Source of the DNA: Streptomyces sp. SID8352
GTDB lineage: Bacteria; Actinomycetota; Actinomycetes; Streptomycetales; Streptomycetaceae
Assembly: GCF_009862265.1 (NCBI RefSeq)
Contig: NZ_WWGX01000022.1
Span: 403,982-467,981, forward strand
Length of the DNA stretch: 64,000 bases
Direction: 5' to 3'
Of the stretch, positions 7,805-17,232 are shown in pieces. The translations under genes were made by a program, and so were the position numbers. Within the stretch, counting starts at the first letter, position 1. Every line of letters starts with the position of its first letter. Below the pieces are notes generated by a model. It saw only the letters and a list, made by a program, of their open reading frames with translations. It had not been told where the DNA came from and made no database searches.

Positions 7805-10555
7805 TCACCGTCCGGGCCGCGCGTCGGTGCGGCGCGTCGGCTCGGCCGCGGCGGGGTCCTCGGGCCACGGATGCCGGGGATACCGGCCGCGCAGCTCCGC
7901 CCGCACGCCCCGGTAGCCGTCCCGCCAGAAGGAGGCCAGGTCGGCGGTGACGGCGGCGGGCCGCCCTGCGGGGGACAGCAGGTGCACCAGCAGCGGCACA
8001 CCCGCCACCTCGGGCGAGCGGTCCAGCCCGAACATCTCCTGGAGCTTGACCGCGAGCACCGGCCGCTCGGGGTCGGCGTAGTCGATCCGGACGCGGGAGC
8101 CGCTGGGCACCGTGATCCGTTCCGGGGCCAGCTCGTCCAGCCGCCCCGCCTCCCCGGAGGCCCAGGGCAGCAGCCGCGCCAGCGCCTGCCCGGCGTCGAT
8201 CCGCGCCAGGTCCGCCCGCCGCCGCGCCCGGCCCAGCTCGGGCTCCAGCCACTCGTCCGCGCGCGCCAGCAGCGCTTCGTCGGCGACGTCCGGCCAGGGC
8301 CCGCCGAGCCGCAGCCGCAGGAACGCCAGCCGCAGCCGCAGCGACCGCGCCCCGGCCGACCAGCGCAGCGGCTCCAGCCCCTCCCGGCGCAGCCCCTCCA
8401 GCAACGCCTCCCGCACGAGGTCCGGGGCGGCGTCCCGCAGCGGCCGCACCGCCAGTTCGACGGCGCCCAGCCGCTCCACCCTCCGGGCCACGACGTCGCC
8501 GTCGGCCCAGCGCACCTCGTCCCGCGTCTCCCGCAGCGCGCCCGCCGCCCGCACGGCCGTCGCCTCGTCGACGGCCGCCGCGAGCCGCACCCGCGCGTGC
8601 CCCCGCCCGACGGGCCGGTCGGCCACCGCCACCGCGATCCACGGCGCCCCGCGCAGCGCCGACCCCTCCGGCAGCTCCGCGCGGGTGCCGGAGACCATGA
8701 GGTACGACCCTCCGTCCAGCCTCGCCACCCGCTCCGGATACGCCAGCGCGGCCACCCGGCCGACCAGCGCCTCCTCGGAACCGCGCGCCGCCCCGCCCCC
8801 GCCGCCGGCCGCACCTCCCCGGTCCGCCGACCCGGGGCCTCCGGTGCTCCGCCGGACGCGGTCCGCCGGCTCATGCCGCCCCGTGGTCCGGGTGCCGCCC
8901 GCGCTCCCGCGCCGCCCGGCGGCGGCCGTGCCACGAGCGCCTTCCGTTCCGCGCCCGCCGCCGGCCGATCCGTGCCCGTCCGTGCCACCGTGCCCGGGGT
9001 CCGCCGCCGCGCCCCGGTCCCCGCCCCCGCGTCCGCCCGCGCCCCCGCTCCCGTCGTCCGCCGCGGCGGCGCGCAGCCGCCGTGCCTCCCGGCGCCAGCG
9101 CGCCCCGTACGCGTCGCCGCCGCGCCGGGCGGTGCGCAGCGCGGTCACCAGATCGTCCCCGTACTCGCGCGGGGCCTCCTCGCTGAGCAGCGCCACCACC
9201 TCCGCGACGGCGTCCCCCGCGTCCCCGCCGCCCGCGTCCAGCAGCGCCCGGCCCAGCCGGGGGTGCACCCCCAGACGCGTCATGCGCGCGCCCCGCTCCG
9301 TGGCGCGGCCCGCCCGGTCGACCGCGCCGACTGCCGTCAGGACCGCCCGCGCCGCCGCCATCGCCCCGCCCGGCGGCGCGTCCAGCAGGGCCAGCCCCGA
9401 CGCGTCCGGGTCGCCCCAGCAGGCCGCCTGGAGCGCGAAGGCCGTCAGATCGGCCACCTTGATCTCCGGCGCCGGGAACCCCGGCAGCCGCGCGTCCTCC
9501 GCCTCCGCCCAGCAGCGGTACACCGCCCCCGGCGCCTCCCGCCCCGCCCGGCCGGCCCGCTGCCGGGCCGACGCCCGCGAGGCGCGCACCGTCGTCAGCG
9601 CGCTCAGCCCCCGCGCGTGGTCCACCCGGGGTTCGCGCGCCAGCCCCGCGTCCACCACCACCCGCACCCCCGGCACCGTCAGCGACGACTCGGCCACCGA
9701 CGTCGCCAGCACCACCCGGCGCCGCGCCCCGGGCGCGAGCACCGCGTCCTGCACCGCGGCGGGCGCCCGCCCGTGCACCTGGAGCACCTCCGGGCCGGCG
9801 TCCCCGAGCAGCCCGGCGACCCGGGCGATCTCCCCGACACCGGGCAGGAAGCACAGCACGTCCCCGTCCCGCTCGGCCAGCGCCCGCCGCACCACCGCGG
9901 CCACGTGCGCGAGCAGCGCCGGGTCCACCCGCGTCCCGTGCGGCGGGCGCACCGGCCGGACCGGCGGCGCCCACACCACCTCGACCGGGTACGACACGCC
10001 CGGCGCCGCGACCACCGGGGCCCCGCCCAGCAGCTCCGACCAGCCCTCCGCGTCCGTCGTCGCCGACGCCGCCACCAGTCGCAGCCCGGGCCGCAGGGCC
10101 TGCCGCACGTCCCAGAGGAACGCCGCCGCGGTGTCCGCGTCCAGATGACGCTCGTGGCACTCGTCCAGCACCACCACGTCGGTGCCGGCCAGCTCCTGGT
10201 CCCGCTGGAGCCGCTGGAGCAGCACGCCCGTGGTGACGACCTCCACCCGGGTGTTCCGCCCGGTCACCCGCTCGCCGCGGACCGTGTGGCCGACGAGCCC
10301 GCCGGGCCGCTCGCCCAGCAGCCACGCCATCCGCCGGGACGCCGCCCGCGCCGCGATCCGCCGCGGCTCCGCCACGACCACCCGTCGCGCCGGCCCTCCG
10401 TCCAGCAGGCCCGCGAGCGCCAGCGGCACCAGGGTCGTCTTGCCGGTGCCCGGCGGCGCCACCAGCACCGCGCAGCCGTGCCCCGCCAGGGCCTCGTGCA
10501 GGGCGGGCAGGGCATCGCGGACGGGCAGGGAGGCCAGGGCGTCGTCACGGATCAC
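7805..10555 (-). CDS. hrpB: ATP-dependent helicase HrpB
   Basis: A DEAH/RHA-type superfamily 2 helicase of about 916 residues. Visible motifs are Walker A (APPGTGKTTLV), motif II as DECHERHL, motif III SATTDAEGW, motif VI QRAGRAGREAPG, and the HrpB-specific C-terminal domain ending in LASFWRDGYRGVRAELRGRYPRHPWPED. A run of about 100 residues of Gly/Arg/Ala low complexity (about 495-595) interrupts the middle and is not part of the standard fold. Start is uncertain: the GTG at 10555 (VIRDDALASLPVR) fits family N-termini, while an ATG at 10591 adds 12 residues. It lies 42 bp downstream of the methyltransferase gene on the same strand, a probable operon. The biological role in actinobacteria is unknown. 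Confidence 0.9.
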   Translation of the reverse strand: MIRDDALASLPVRDALPALHEALAGHGCAVLVAPPGTGKTTLVPLALAGLLDGGPARRVVVAEPRRIAARAASRRMAWLLGERPGGLVGHTVRGERVTGRNTRVEVVTTGVLLQRLQRDQELAGTDVVVLDECHERHLDADTAAAFLWDVRQALRPGLRLVAASATTDAEGWSELLGGAPVVAAPGVSYPVEVVWAPPVRPVRPPHGTRVDPALLAHVAAVVRRALAERDGDVLCFLPGVGEIARVAGLLGDAGPEVLQVHGRAPAAVQDAVLAPGARRRVVLATSVAESSLTVPGVRVVVDAGLAREPRVDHARGLSALTTVRASRASARQRAGRAGREAPGAVYRCWAEAEDARLPGFPAPEIKVADLTAFALQAACWGDPDASGLALLDAPPGGAMAAARAVLTAVGAVDRAGRATERGARMTRLGVHPRLGRALLDAGGGDAGDAVAEVVALLSEEAPREYGDDLVTALRTARRGGDAYGARWRREARRLRAAAADDGSGGAGGRGGGDRGAAADPGHGGTDGHGSAGGGRGTEGARGTAAAGRRGSAGGTRTTGRHEPADRVRRSTGGPGSADRGGAAGGGGGAARGSEEALVGRVAALAYPERVARLDGGSYLMVSGTRAELPEGSALRGAPWIAVAVADRPVGRGHARVRLAAAVDEATAVRAAGALRETRDEVRWADGDVVARRVERLGAVELAVRPLRDAAPDLVREALLEGLRREGLEPLRWSAGARSLRLRLAFLRLRLGGPWPDVADEALLARADEWLEPELGRARRRADLARIDAGQALARLLPWASGEAGRLDELAPERITVPSGSRVRIDYADPERPVLAVKLQEMFGLDRSPEVAGVPLLVHLLSPAGRPAAVTADLASFWRDGYRGVRAELRGRYPRHPWPEDPAAAEPTRRTDARPGR

Positions 10556-10597
10556 GGACCCAGTGTCGTCGACCCGGCCGGGCGCGGTCACCGCCGC

Positions 10598-11395
10598 TCA
10601 GTCGCGCTCGCACACGAAGATCGCCGTGCCCGGGATCAGCCCCCCGCGCAGCGGCGACCAGCCGCCCCACTCGGAGGTGTTCCAGTCCGGCCACTCCGGC
10701 TCCACCAGGTCCACCAGCCGGAACCCGGACGCCACCACGTCCCGGACCCGGTCGCCCAGCGTGCGGTGGTGCTCGACGTAGACCGCGCGGCCCGCCTCGT
10801 CCTGCTCGACGTAGGGCGTGCGGTCGAAGTAGGAGGAGGCCACCGACAGCCCCTCGGGGCCGGGCTCGTCCGGGAACGCCCAGCGCAGCGGGTGGGTCAC
10901 CGAGAACACGAACCGGCCCCCGGGCCGCAGCACCCGGCGCACCTCCCGCAGCACCAGCCGGGGGTCGGCCACGAAGGGCAGCGCCCCGTACGCCGAGCAG
11001 GCCAGGTCGAAGGAGGCGTCGGCGAAGGGCAGCACCGCGGCGTCCGCGCAGACCAGCGGGAAGTCACCGCCGATGCGCAGGGAGTGCTGGAGCTGGCGGT
11101 GGGAGAGGTCCAGGGCCACCGGACGGGCGCCCCGGGCGGCCAGCCAGCGCGAGCACTGGCCCGCCCCGGCGCCGATCTCCAGGATGTCCCGCCCCTTCAA
11201 CTCATCCGCGGGGCCGAGGAGTTCGGCCTCCACCTCGTCCAGTCCCTCGGGGCACCACACGAAGCGGTCGTCGCCGAGGAAGGTGCCGTGCTCGTTCTGG
11301 TACTCGTCCGCGTTGCGGTCCCACCAGCCGCGGTTGGCGCGGGCGCTCTCCGTGACCCCGGCGGCACGCCGGGTGGCCTCCGGTTCGTCGGACAT
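10598..11395 (-). CDS. Class I SAM-dependent methyltransferase
   Basis: A 265-residue Methyltransf_11 type enzyme. The SAM-binding glycine loop is ILEIGAGAGQCSRWL, motif II is ARPVALDLSHRQLQ, and FADASFDLACSAYGALPFV and VRRVLRPGGRFVFSVTHP mark motifs IV-VI. The N-terminus NRGWWDRNADEYQNEHG is characteristic of a widespread actinobacterial group of unknown substrate. The ATG at 11395 has a short AAGAG upstream. It leads hrpB and is divergent from rpsA over about 400 bp. Confidence 0.9.
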   Translation of the reverse strand: MSDEPEATRRAAGVTESARANRGWWDRNADEYQNEHGTFLGDDRFVWCPEGLDEVEAELLGPADELKGRDILEIGAGAGQCSRWLAARGARPVALDLSHRQLQHSLRIGGDFPLVCADAAVLPFADASFDLACSAYGALPFVADPRLVLREVRRVLRPGGRFVFSVTHPLRWAFPDEPGPEGLSVASSYFDRTPYVEQDEAGRAVYVEHHRTLGDRVRDVVASGFRLVDLVEPEWPDWNTSEWGGWSPLRGGLIPGTAIFVCERD

Positions 11396-11566
11396 GACGG
11401 GCTCTTGGATGACCGGCTCCCTCGTACTAATCTGCGGGCACTTCCGTGGTCCGTCCCCGGGGGCCGCGGGCCGGCGCGCACGGTGCGCGGAGGTGTCGCG
11501 GCGGCTCCGGGGGACGTTTTCGTGCCGGGTATGCGGCGAACCGCCCCGCGTGTGCGGCTTCGCGCA

Positions 11567-11793
11567 TTGACCCTGCCCGGCTGCCCCCGTATGCTACAAG
11601 TTGCGCTGCGGGCCTGCGCACCTCAGACGTAGCAGGTCGCGCTCGCATCTGTTGTATGTCCCCTCGGTTGTCGAGGCGTCGCCAGTGGTTTCGGCTGACG
11701 CTTCCTTGGCTGTCCGGCTTCTTCAGAGCGAAACCGGCTCCCGGCGCAAGCAGTGCCTACGACTTCAATGTCCGTACCGGAGCCCTTTCCCAC
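11567..11793 (+). promoter_or_regulatory. rpsA promoter and long leader
   Basis: A near-consensus housekeeping promoter, TTGACC (11567-11572), a 17-nt spacer, and TATGCT (11590-11595), predicts a start near 11602 and a leader of about 190 nt. The leader is less GC-rich than its surroundings and has small hairpins (for example CCTCG/CGAGG near 11661-11675). Long leaders allow translational control of ribosomal protein genes, as S1 does to its own mRNA in E. coli, but no matching structure could be verified here. Confidence 0.75.
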
Positions 11794-13287
11794 ATGACGA
11801 GCAGCACCGAGACCACCGCCACCACCCCGCAGGTAGCGGTCAACGACATCGGTAACGAGGAAGCCTTCCTCGCCGCGATCGACGAGACGATCAAGTACTT
11901 CAACGACGGCGACATCGTCGACGGCGTCATCGTGAAGGTCGACCGGGACGAGGTCCTGCTCGACATCGGTTACAAGACCGAAGGTGTCATCCCGAGCCGC
12001 GAGCTCTCGATCAAGCACGACGTCGACCCCAACGAGGTCGTCGCCGTCGGTGACGAGATCGAGGCCCTTGTCCTCCAGAAGGAGGACAAGGAAGGCCGCC
12101 TGATCCTCTCGAAGAAGCGCGCGCAGTACGAGCGTGCCTGGGGCACCATCGAGAAGATCAAGGAAGAGGACGGCATCGTCACCGGTACCGTCATCGAGGT
12201 CGTCAAGGGTGGTCTCATCCTCGACATCGGCCTCCGCGGCTTCCTCCCGGCCTCCCTGGTCGAGATGCGCCGCGTCCGCGACCTCCAGCCCTACGTGGGC
12301 AAGGAGCTCGAGGCGAAGATCATCGAGCTGGACAAGAACCGCAACAACGTGGTCCTGTCCCGCCGTGCCTGGCTGGAGCAGACCCAGTCCGAGGTCCGCC
12401 AGACCTTCCTCACGACCCTCCAGAAGGGTCAGGTCCGCTCCGGCGTGGTCTCCTCGATCGTCAACTTCGGTGCCTTCGTGGACCTGGGTGGCGTCGACGG
12501 TCTGGTTCACGTCTCCGAGCTGTCCTGGAAGCACATCGACCACCCCTCCGAGGTCGTCGAGGTCGGCCAGGAGGTCACGGTCGAGGTCCTGGACGTCGAC
12601 ATGGACCGCGAGCGCGTCTCCCTGTCGCTGAAGGCGACCCAGGAAGACCCGTGGCAGCAGTTCGCCCGCACCCACCAGATCGGCCAGGTCGTCCCCGGCA
12701 AGGTCACGAAGCTGGTTCCGTTCGGCGCGTTCGTCCGTGTGGACGAGGGCATCGAGGGCCTGGTGCACATCTCCGAGCTGGCCGAGCGCCACGTGGAGAT
12801 CCCCGAGCAGGTCGTCCAGGTCAACGACGAGATCTTCGTCAAGGTCATCGACATCGACCTGGAGCGCCGCCGGATCTCGCTGTCCCTCAAGCAGGCCAAC
12901 GAGTCCTTCGGTGCCGACCCGTCGGCGGTCGAGTTCGACCCGACCCTGTACGGCATGGCCGCGTCCTACGACGACCAGGGCAACTACATCTACCCCGAGG
13001 GCTTCGACCCCGAGACCAACGACTGGCTCGAGGGCTACGAGAAGCAGCGCGAGGAGTGGGAGCGCCAGTACGCCGAGGCGCAGCAGCGCTTCGAGCAGCA
13101 CCAGGCGCAGGTCATCAAGTCCCGCGAGGCGGACGCCCAGGCGGCTGCCGAGGGTGGCGAGGACGCCGCTCCGGCCGCTTCCGGCGGCGGTTCGTACTCC
13201 TCCGAGGGCGGCGACAACTCCGGCGCCCTGGCGTCGGACGAGGCGCTGGCCGCGCTGCGCGAGAAGCTGGCCGGCGGCCAGAGCTGA
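11794..13287 (+). CDS. rpsA: 30S ribosomal protein S1
   Basis: A 497-residue protein with four S1 (OB-fold) repeats: GDIVDGVIVKVDRDEVLLDI, DGIVTGTVIEVVKGGLILDI, GQVRSGVVSSIVNFGAFVDL and GQVVPGKVTKLVPFGAFVRV. Actinobacterial S1 has four core repeats rather than the six of E. coli. The C-terminus is a charged coiled stretch (EKQREEWERQYAEAQQRFEQ) followed by a Gly/Ser-rich tail. It binds mRNA and aids translation initiation. The ATG at 11794 gives the standard N-terminus (MTSSTETTATTPQV) with a GGAG upstream. Codon use is strongly biased, as expected for a highly expressed gene. Confidence 0.98.
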   Translation: MTSSTETTATTPQVAVNDIGNEEAFLAAIDETIKYFNDGDIVDGVIVKVDRDEVLLDIGYKTEGVIPSRELSIKHDVDPNEVVAVGDEIEALVLQKEDKEGRLILSKKRAQYERAWGTIEKIKEEDGIVTGTVIEVVKGGLILDIGLRGFLPASLVEMRRVRDLQPYVGKELEAKIIELDKNRNNVVLSRRAWLEQTQSEVRQTFLTTLQKGQVRSGVVSSIVNFGAFVDLGGVDGLVHVSELSWKHIDHPSEVVEVGQEVTVEVLDVDMDRERVSLSLKATQEDPWQQFARTHQIGQVVPGKVTKLVPFGAFVRVDEGIEGLVHISELAERHVEIPEQVVQVNDEIFVKVIDIDLERRRISLSLKQANESFGADPSAVEFDPTLYGMAASYDDQGNYIYPEGFDPETNDWLEGYEKQREEWERQYAEAQQRFEQHQAQVIKSREADAQAAAEGGEDAAPAASGGGSYSSEGGDNSGALASDEALAALREKLAGGQS

Positions 13288-13330
13288 TCACGCGCTGAGC
13301 AGGGGTTCCGCCCCGAGCGGTAGCTCATGA

Positions 13331-13369
13331 CGGAGGGCCCGCATCCCCACCCGGGATGCGGGCCCTCCG
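13331..13369 (+). terminator. rpsA terminator hairpin
   Basis: A 17-bp perfect GC-rich stem (left arm beginning CGGAGGGCCCGCATCCC) with a 5-nt loop lies 44 bp after the rpsA stop. There is no T-tract. It separates rpsA from the PAC2 gene. Confidence 0.8.
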
Positions 13370-13473
13370 GCGTTCCCGGAGCGGCGGCCAGGACATGATC
13401 ATGGGAACGGACGGGAATGCCGGAACCGGTACCCGTGTTGTGGGTAGCGAACACGAGGAGGGGAGCGGTCACT

Positions 13474-14412
13474 GTGCTTGATCCGCAGGGTTTGTACGCA
13501 TGGGAGCCGAAGGGCCTGGGCGTCGTCGACGTGGCCCTCGCCCAGGAGTCCGCCGGACTCGTCATGCTCTACCACTTCGACGGCTACATCGACGCCGGCG
13601 AGACGGGCGACCAAATCGTCGACCGGCTGCTCGACACGCTGCCCCATCAGGTCGTCGCCCGGTTCGACCACGACCGGCTCGTCGACTACCGCGCCCGCCG
13701 CCCGCTGCTCACCTTCCAGAAGGACGCCTGGACCGACTACGAGGAGCCCGCCATCGAGGTGCGGCTCGTCCAGGACGCCACCGGTGCGCCCTTCCTGCTG
13801 CTGTCCGGCCCCGAACCGGACGTCGAATGGGAGCGCTTCGCCGCCGCCGTCGGCCAGATCGTCGAGCGGCTCGGCGTGCGCCTCTCGGTGAACTTCCACG
13901 GCATCCCCATGGGCGTCCCGCACACCCGCCCCGTCGGCATCACTCCGCACGGCAACCGGACCGACCTCGTTCCGGGCCACCGCAGCCCCTTCGACGAGGC
14001 GCAGGTCCCGGGCAGCGCAGAGGGGCTGATCGAGTACCGGCTGGCGCAGGCCGGACACGAGGTCCTCGGGGTCGCCGCGCACGTTCCGCACTACATCGCC
14101 CGCTCCGCCTACCCGGACGCGGCGCTGACCGTGCTGGAGGCCATCACCGCCGCCACCGGGCTGGTGCTGCCCGGCGTCGCCCACTCCCTGCGCACCGACG
14201 CCCACCGCACCCAGACCGAGATCGACCGGCAGGTCCGGGAGGGCGACGAGGAGCTGACCGCGCTGGTCCAGGGCCTGGAGCACCAGTACGACGCCGCCGC
14301 AGGTGCCGAGACCCGCGGCAACATGCTCGCCGAGCCCGTCGAGATCCCGTCGGCGGACGAGATCGGCCGGGAGTTCGAGCGCTTCCTGGCCGAACGGGAG
14401 GGCGAGGGCTGA
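13474..14412 (+). CDS. PAC2 family protein
   Basis: A 312-residue soluble protein of the PAC2 family, related to proteasome assembly chaperone 2. Family features are [23 protein letters not shown] near the N-terminus, [16 protein letters not shown] in the middle and [20 protein letters not shown] charged C-terminal helix ends in [13 protein letters not shown]. The GTG at 13474 was chosen over in-frame codons from 13417, because GAGGAGGGG sits about 10 nt upstream. A link to the actinobacterial proteasome is possible but not established; no proteasome gene is nearby. Confidence 0.85.
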   Translation: MLDPQGLYAWEPKGLGVVDVALAQESAGLVMLYHFDGYIDAGETGDQIVDRLLDTLPHQVVARFDHDRLVDYRARRPLLTFQKDAWTDYEEPAIEVRLVQDATGAPFLLLSGPEPDVEWERFAAAVGQIVERLGVRLSVNFHGIPMGVPHTRPVGITPHGNRTDLVPGHRSPFDEAQVPGSAEGLIEYRLAQAGHEVLGVAAHVPHYIARSAYPDAALTVLEAITAATGLVLPGVAHSLRTDAHRTQTEIDRQVREGDEELTALVQGLEHQYDAAAGAETRGNMLAEPVEIPSADEIGREFERFLAEREGEG

Positions 14413-14547
14413 TCCGCTAGGCTGCTGGCGGACCGCGCCCGGCCGGTCCCGGCCGCCGGCCGGACCGGCGGCGGGGCGTCCGCCGCGGGCCGCGGCCGGT
14501 ACGAGTGTCCCCGCCGGCGCGGGGCGGTGAGGGGTGGAGGCGCTGCC

Positions 14548-15195
14548 ATGCTGTCCGTGGGCCTGACCGGTGGTATCGGCGCCGGCAAGAGCGAGGTGTC
14601 CAGGCTCCTCGTCGACTGCGGGGCCGTGCTGGTCGACGCGGACCGCATCGCGCGGGAGGTCGTCGCCCCGGGGACGCCGGGCCTTGCCGCGGTCGCGGCG
14701 GCCTTCGGCCCGGAGGCGCTCGCCCCCGACGGAAGTCTGGACCGGCCCGCCCTGGGCGCCGTGGTCTTCGCCGACCCCGAGAAGCTGGCCGCGCTGAACG
14801 CGATCGTGCATCCCCTGGTCGCCGCCCGCTCCCGCGCCCTGGAGGAGGCCGCCGACCCGGACGCCGTCGTCGTCCACGACGTCCCCCTGCTCACCGAGAA
14901 CGGCCTCGCCCCCCGGTACGACCTGGTGATCGTGGTCGACGCCGACCCCGCCACCCAGCTCGACCGGCTGGTGCGGCTGCGCGGCATGACGCCCGGGGAC
15001 GCCCGCGCGCGCATGGCCGCCCAGGCGACCCGCGAGCAGCGCCGGGCCGTCGCGGACATCGTCATCGACAACGACGTGCCGCTGGAGGACCTGCGGCGCC
15101 GGGTGCGGGAGGTGTGGGCGGAGCTGGTCCGCAGGGCGCGGGCGGCGGACCCCGCCCCGGACCGCGACCGGCCCCCGGGGCCGGGTGACGGGTGA
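14548..15195 (+). CDS. coaE: Dephospho-CoA kinase
   Basis: A 215-residue kinase for the last step of coenzyme A synthesis (ATP-dependent phosphorylation of the 3'-hydroxyl of dephospho-CoA). The P-loop is [14 protein letters not shown] at about residues 5-18, followed by [27 protein letters not shown] and the lid motif [23 protein letters not shown]. The ATG at 14548 is preceded by GGAGG with a 7-nt spacer. The C-terminus is a Pro/Asp-rich extension. It lies 67 bp before the TPR gene on the same strand. Confidence 0.97.
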   Translation: MLSVGLTGGIGAGKSEVSRLLVDCGAVLVDADRIAREVVAPGTPGLAAVAAAFGPEALAPDGSLDRPALGAVVFADPEKLAALNAIVHPLVAARSRALEEAADPDAVVVHDVPLLTENGLAPRYDLVIVVDADPATQLDRLVRLRGMTPGDARARMAAQATREQRRAVADIVIDNDVPLEDLRRRVREVWAELVRRARAADPAPDRDRPPGPGDG

Positions 15196-15262
15196 GGGAA
15201 CGCCCGGGAACAGCGGCCCCCGCGGGGGCGTCGACCGTCTCCACCGAAGGAAGGACAGTGCC

Positions 15263-15643
15263 GTGTCCGAGACCAGTGGCCCGACCGGACGCACTCCGGA
15301 GACCGACGTCATAGACTTCCGGGCCGCCGAGCAACTCCTCGCCGCCCGCGACCCCCGGGGCGCGGTGAAGCTCCTGGACGCCGTCATCGCCGCGCACCCG
15401 GAGAACACCGCGGCCCGGCTGCTGCGGGCGCGGGCCTTCTTCCTCGCGGCGCAGCTCAGGGCGGCCGAGCTGGAGTTCACCATCGTCCTGGAGCGCGAGC
15501 CGGACAACGCGTTCGCGCACTTCGCCCTCGCCCGCACCTATGAGCGCCGGAGCTGTCCCGACCTGGCCCGGCGCCACTTCCGGCTGGCGGCGGCACTGGA
15601 CCCGAACCCGGAGTACCTGGAGCGGGCGCGCTTCGAGGACTGA
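15263..15643 (+). CDS. Tetratricopeptide repeat protein
   Basis: A 126-residue soluble protein made mostly of two to three TPR helices (RDPRGAVKLLDAVIAAHPENTAARLLRARAF, then AAELEFTIVLEREPDNAFAHFALARTY, written here in parts). The GTG at 15263 follows a strong GAAGGAAGGA ribosome-binding site. It is regularly found beside coaE in Streptomyces. TPRs mediate protein-protein contacts; the partner is unknown. Confidence 0.85.
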   Translation: MSETSGPTGRTPETDVIDFRAAEQLLAARDPRGAVKLLDAVIAAHPENTAARLLRARAFFLAAQLRAAELEFTIVLEREPDNAFAHFALARTYERRSCPDLARRHFRLAAALDPNPEYLERARFED

Positions 15644-15972
15644 TCCGGGGCGGGGCCCCGGGCGGGGGGCCGACGGGCCCGGGTGACCGGCCCCGGGCGA
15701 CCGGCCCCTGGTGACCGGCCCGGCCCCGGCCGGTGCGTCGTGGGACCGGTGCGGTGGGTTCAGGAGCGTGCGCGGCGGTCGCCGGGCCGGGCGCGAGTGC
15801 CGTCGGGCGCGGGGTGCGGGCCGGAAGCCGTGGGAGGCGGCGGGGCGCGGGGGAGCGGCCGATGTCGTGACTCTCTCGTGCCGGTGCCGGTGCAGTCTCG
15901 GTGCGGCGTCGGCGTCGACGTTGGTGTCGGCGTCGACGTTGGTGCCGGTCGGCTGGGCTGGGCTTTGGTACG
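15644..15972. other. Spacer with short tandem repeats
   Basis: About 330 bp between convergent genes with no gene. It holds three imperfect copies of a GTGACCGGCCCCGG-like unit near 15682-15722. Confidence 0.6.
15908..15943. repeat. Tandem 18-bp direct repeat, two copies
   Basis: GTCGGCGTCGACGTTGGT occurs twice without interruption (15908-15925 and 15926-15943). It lies beyond the 3' end of the DUF6343 gene and is probably a replication-slippage product. Confidence 0.8.
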
Positions 15973-16332
15973 TCACCCGCGCCGGTCGCGGTCCCCGCCG
16001 GGCGGTCGGTCCGGGGGACGCCCCGAGGGGATGTCCGGCGGGCGGTGCGGGGGAGCGCCCCGCGACCGGTCCGGGGGCACGGCCGGCGGCCGGTACGGAG
16101 GGACGTCGGGGCCGGGCTGGTAGTGGGGTCCCTGGCGGATGTGGCGCAGGATCACGGTCATGTCGACGGTGGCGACGAGCCACAGCACCCCGCAGGCCAG
16201 GGCCCAGCCGAGCCGCCCGGTCAGGGCGAAGACCGCCGTTCCGAAGACCGCCCAGACCAGCCCCCACAGGCTCAGCCAGAATCGCGCCCGCAGGGCGCTG
16301 CGCGCGGTCGCCGGTTCACTGCCCGTACGCAT
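15973..16332 (-). CDS. DUF6343 family small membrane protein
   Basis: A 119-residue protein beginning MRTGSEPATARSALRARFWLS. Two hydrophobic spans cover about residues 18-62 (LWGLVWAVFGTAVFAL and WALACGVLWLVATVDMTVIL). The C-terminal half is Pro/Arg/Asp-rich and looks unfolded. The ATG has an AGGAG ribosome-binding site. The family is actinobacterial and has no known function. Confidence 0.75.
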   Translation of the reverse strand: MRTGSEPATARSALRARFWLSLWGLVWAVFGTAVFALTGRLGWALACGVLWLVATVDMTVILRHIRQGPHYQPGPDVPPYRPPAVPPDRSRGAPPHRPPDIPSGRPPDRPPGGDRDRRG

Positions 16333-16507
16333 CGGGAACCACTACTCCTGCTGCCACGGTACTGCGGGCGCAACGGGATGGCACGGGCGCCGGAGGGTGC
16401 CCGTGGGGCGGCGCTCCCCGGTGCCTTGCCACGGGCACCCACCACGGCCCCGGGGCTGCCTCCGTCTCCGCACGGCGGAGGAGGGGCGTCCCAGAGGGGC
16501 CCGGGGC

Positions 16508-16555
16508 GGGAGGGGACCACGGAGGGAGGGGACCGCGGAGGGAGGGGACCGCGGA
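16508..16555. repeat. Tandem 16-bp repeat, three copies
   Basis: The unit [16 protein letters not shown] is repeated three times, ending 5 bp before the stop codon of the minus-strand S4 gene. Only one base varies between copies. No further structure was seen in the 16333-16559 spacer. Confidence 0.85.
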
Positions 16556-16559
16556 GGGC

Positions 16560-17120
16560 TCAGTGCCCGGCGGCCCGGCGGCCCTGGCTCTCCAGCGCGC
16601 GCAGGCGTTCCAGATCGCGGCGGTCGCGCTTGGTCGGACGGCCCGTGCCGCGGTCGCGGACGCCGGCCGGGGCGACGGCCTCGCGGGGCGGAGGCGGCGG
16701 GGAGTTGTCGACATAGCACTGGACGGCCACGGGGGCGCCGACCCGCTTGCGGATCAGCCGCTTCACGACCACCACCCGCTCCCGGCCCTCGTGCCGCAGG
16801 CGGACCTCGTCACCGACGCGCACCGCGTGGGCGGGCTTGACCCGCTCGCCGTTGACCCGGACATGGCCGCCCCGGCAGGCGGACGCGCCGAGCGAGCGCG
16901 TCTTGATCAGCCGGACCGCCCAGATCCAGCTGTCGATCCGGACGCTCTCGCCGGTCCGCGGCCCGGCCGCGTCGGCGGCGGCCGCCGCACGCGCCGTCGC
17001 GTCCGTGCCGTCCGCGGGGTCGTTTGCGACGGTCGCCGGGTCCGTGCCGGTCGCCCGGTCCATGGGGTCCCGCGGGGTCCGCGCCCCGCCGTCGCCGTCC
17101 TCGTCACGCTCGGAAGCCAT
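16560..17120 (-). CDS. S4-domain RNA-binding protein (Hsp15-like)
   Basis: A 186-residue protein whose S4 domain covers about residues 60-125 (VRIDSWIWAVRLIKTRSLG, then GGHVRVNGERVKPAHAVRVGD). This is the Hsp15/YrfH type, which binds structured rRNA and helps rescue stalled 50S subunits in E. coli. The first 58 residues are Ala/Asp/Thr-rich low complexity and are absent from usual family members, so an internal start is possible; the ATG at 17120 is kept because it is in frame with sustained coding bias. It is divergent from the uracil-DNA glycosylase gene. Confidence 0.85.
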   Translation of the reverse strand: MASERDEDGDGGARTPRDPMDRATGTDPATVANDPADGTDATARAAAAADAAGPRTGESVRIDSWIWAVRLIKTRSLGASACRGGHVRVNGERVKPAHAVRVGDEVRLRHEGRERVVVVKRLIRKRVGAPVAVQCYVDNSPPPPPREAVAPAGVRDRGTGRPTKRDRRDLERLRALESQGRRAAGH

Positions 17121-17232
17121 GCCCCGACCTTAGCCGTCACCCCCGCGCACGGGGAGCGGATATCCGGGGGCGCCCCGCGGCCCCGACGCGGTCCCGGAGC
17201 GGCGACCCGCCCGGCGGTCCTACCGTGGAGCC

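Noticed and set aside
11592..11633. Short upstream frame ATG...TAG before rpsA as a leader peptide
   Set aside because: Its ATG overlaps the -10 box, so it is not transcribed.
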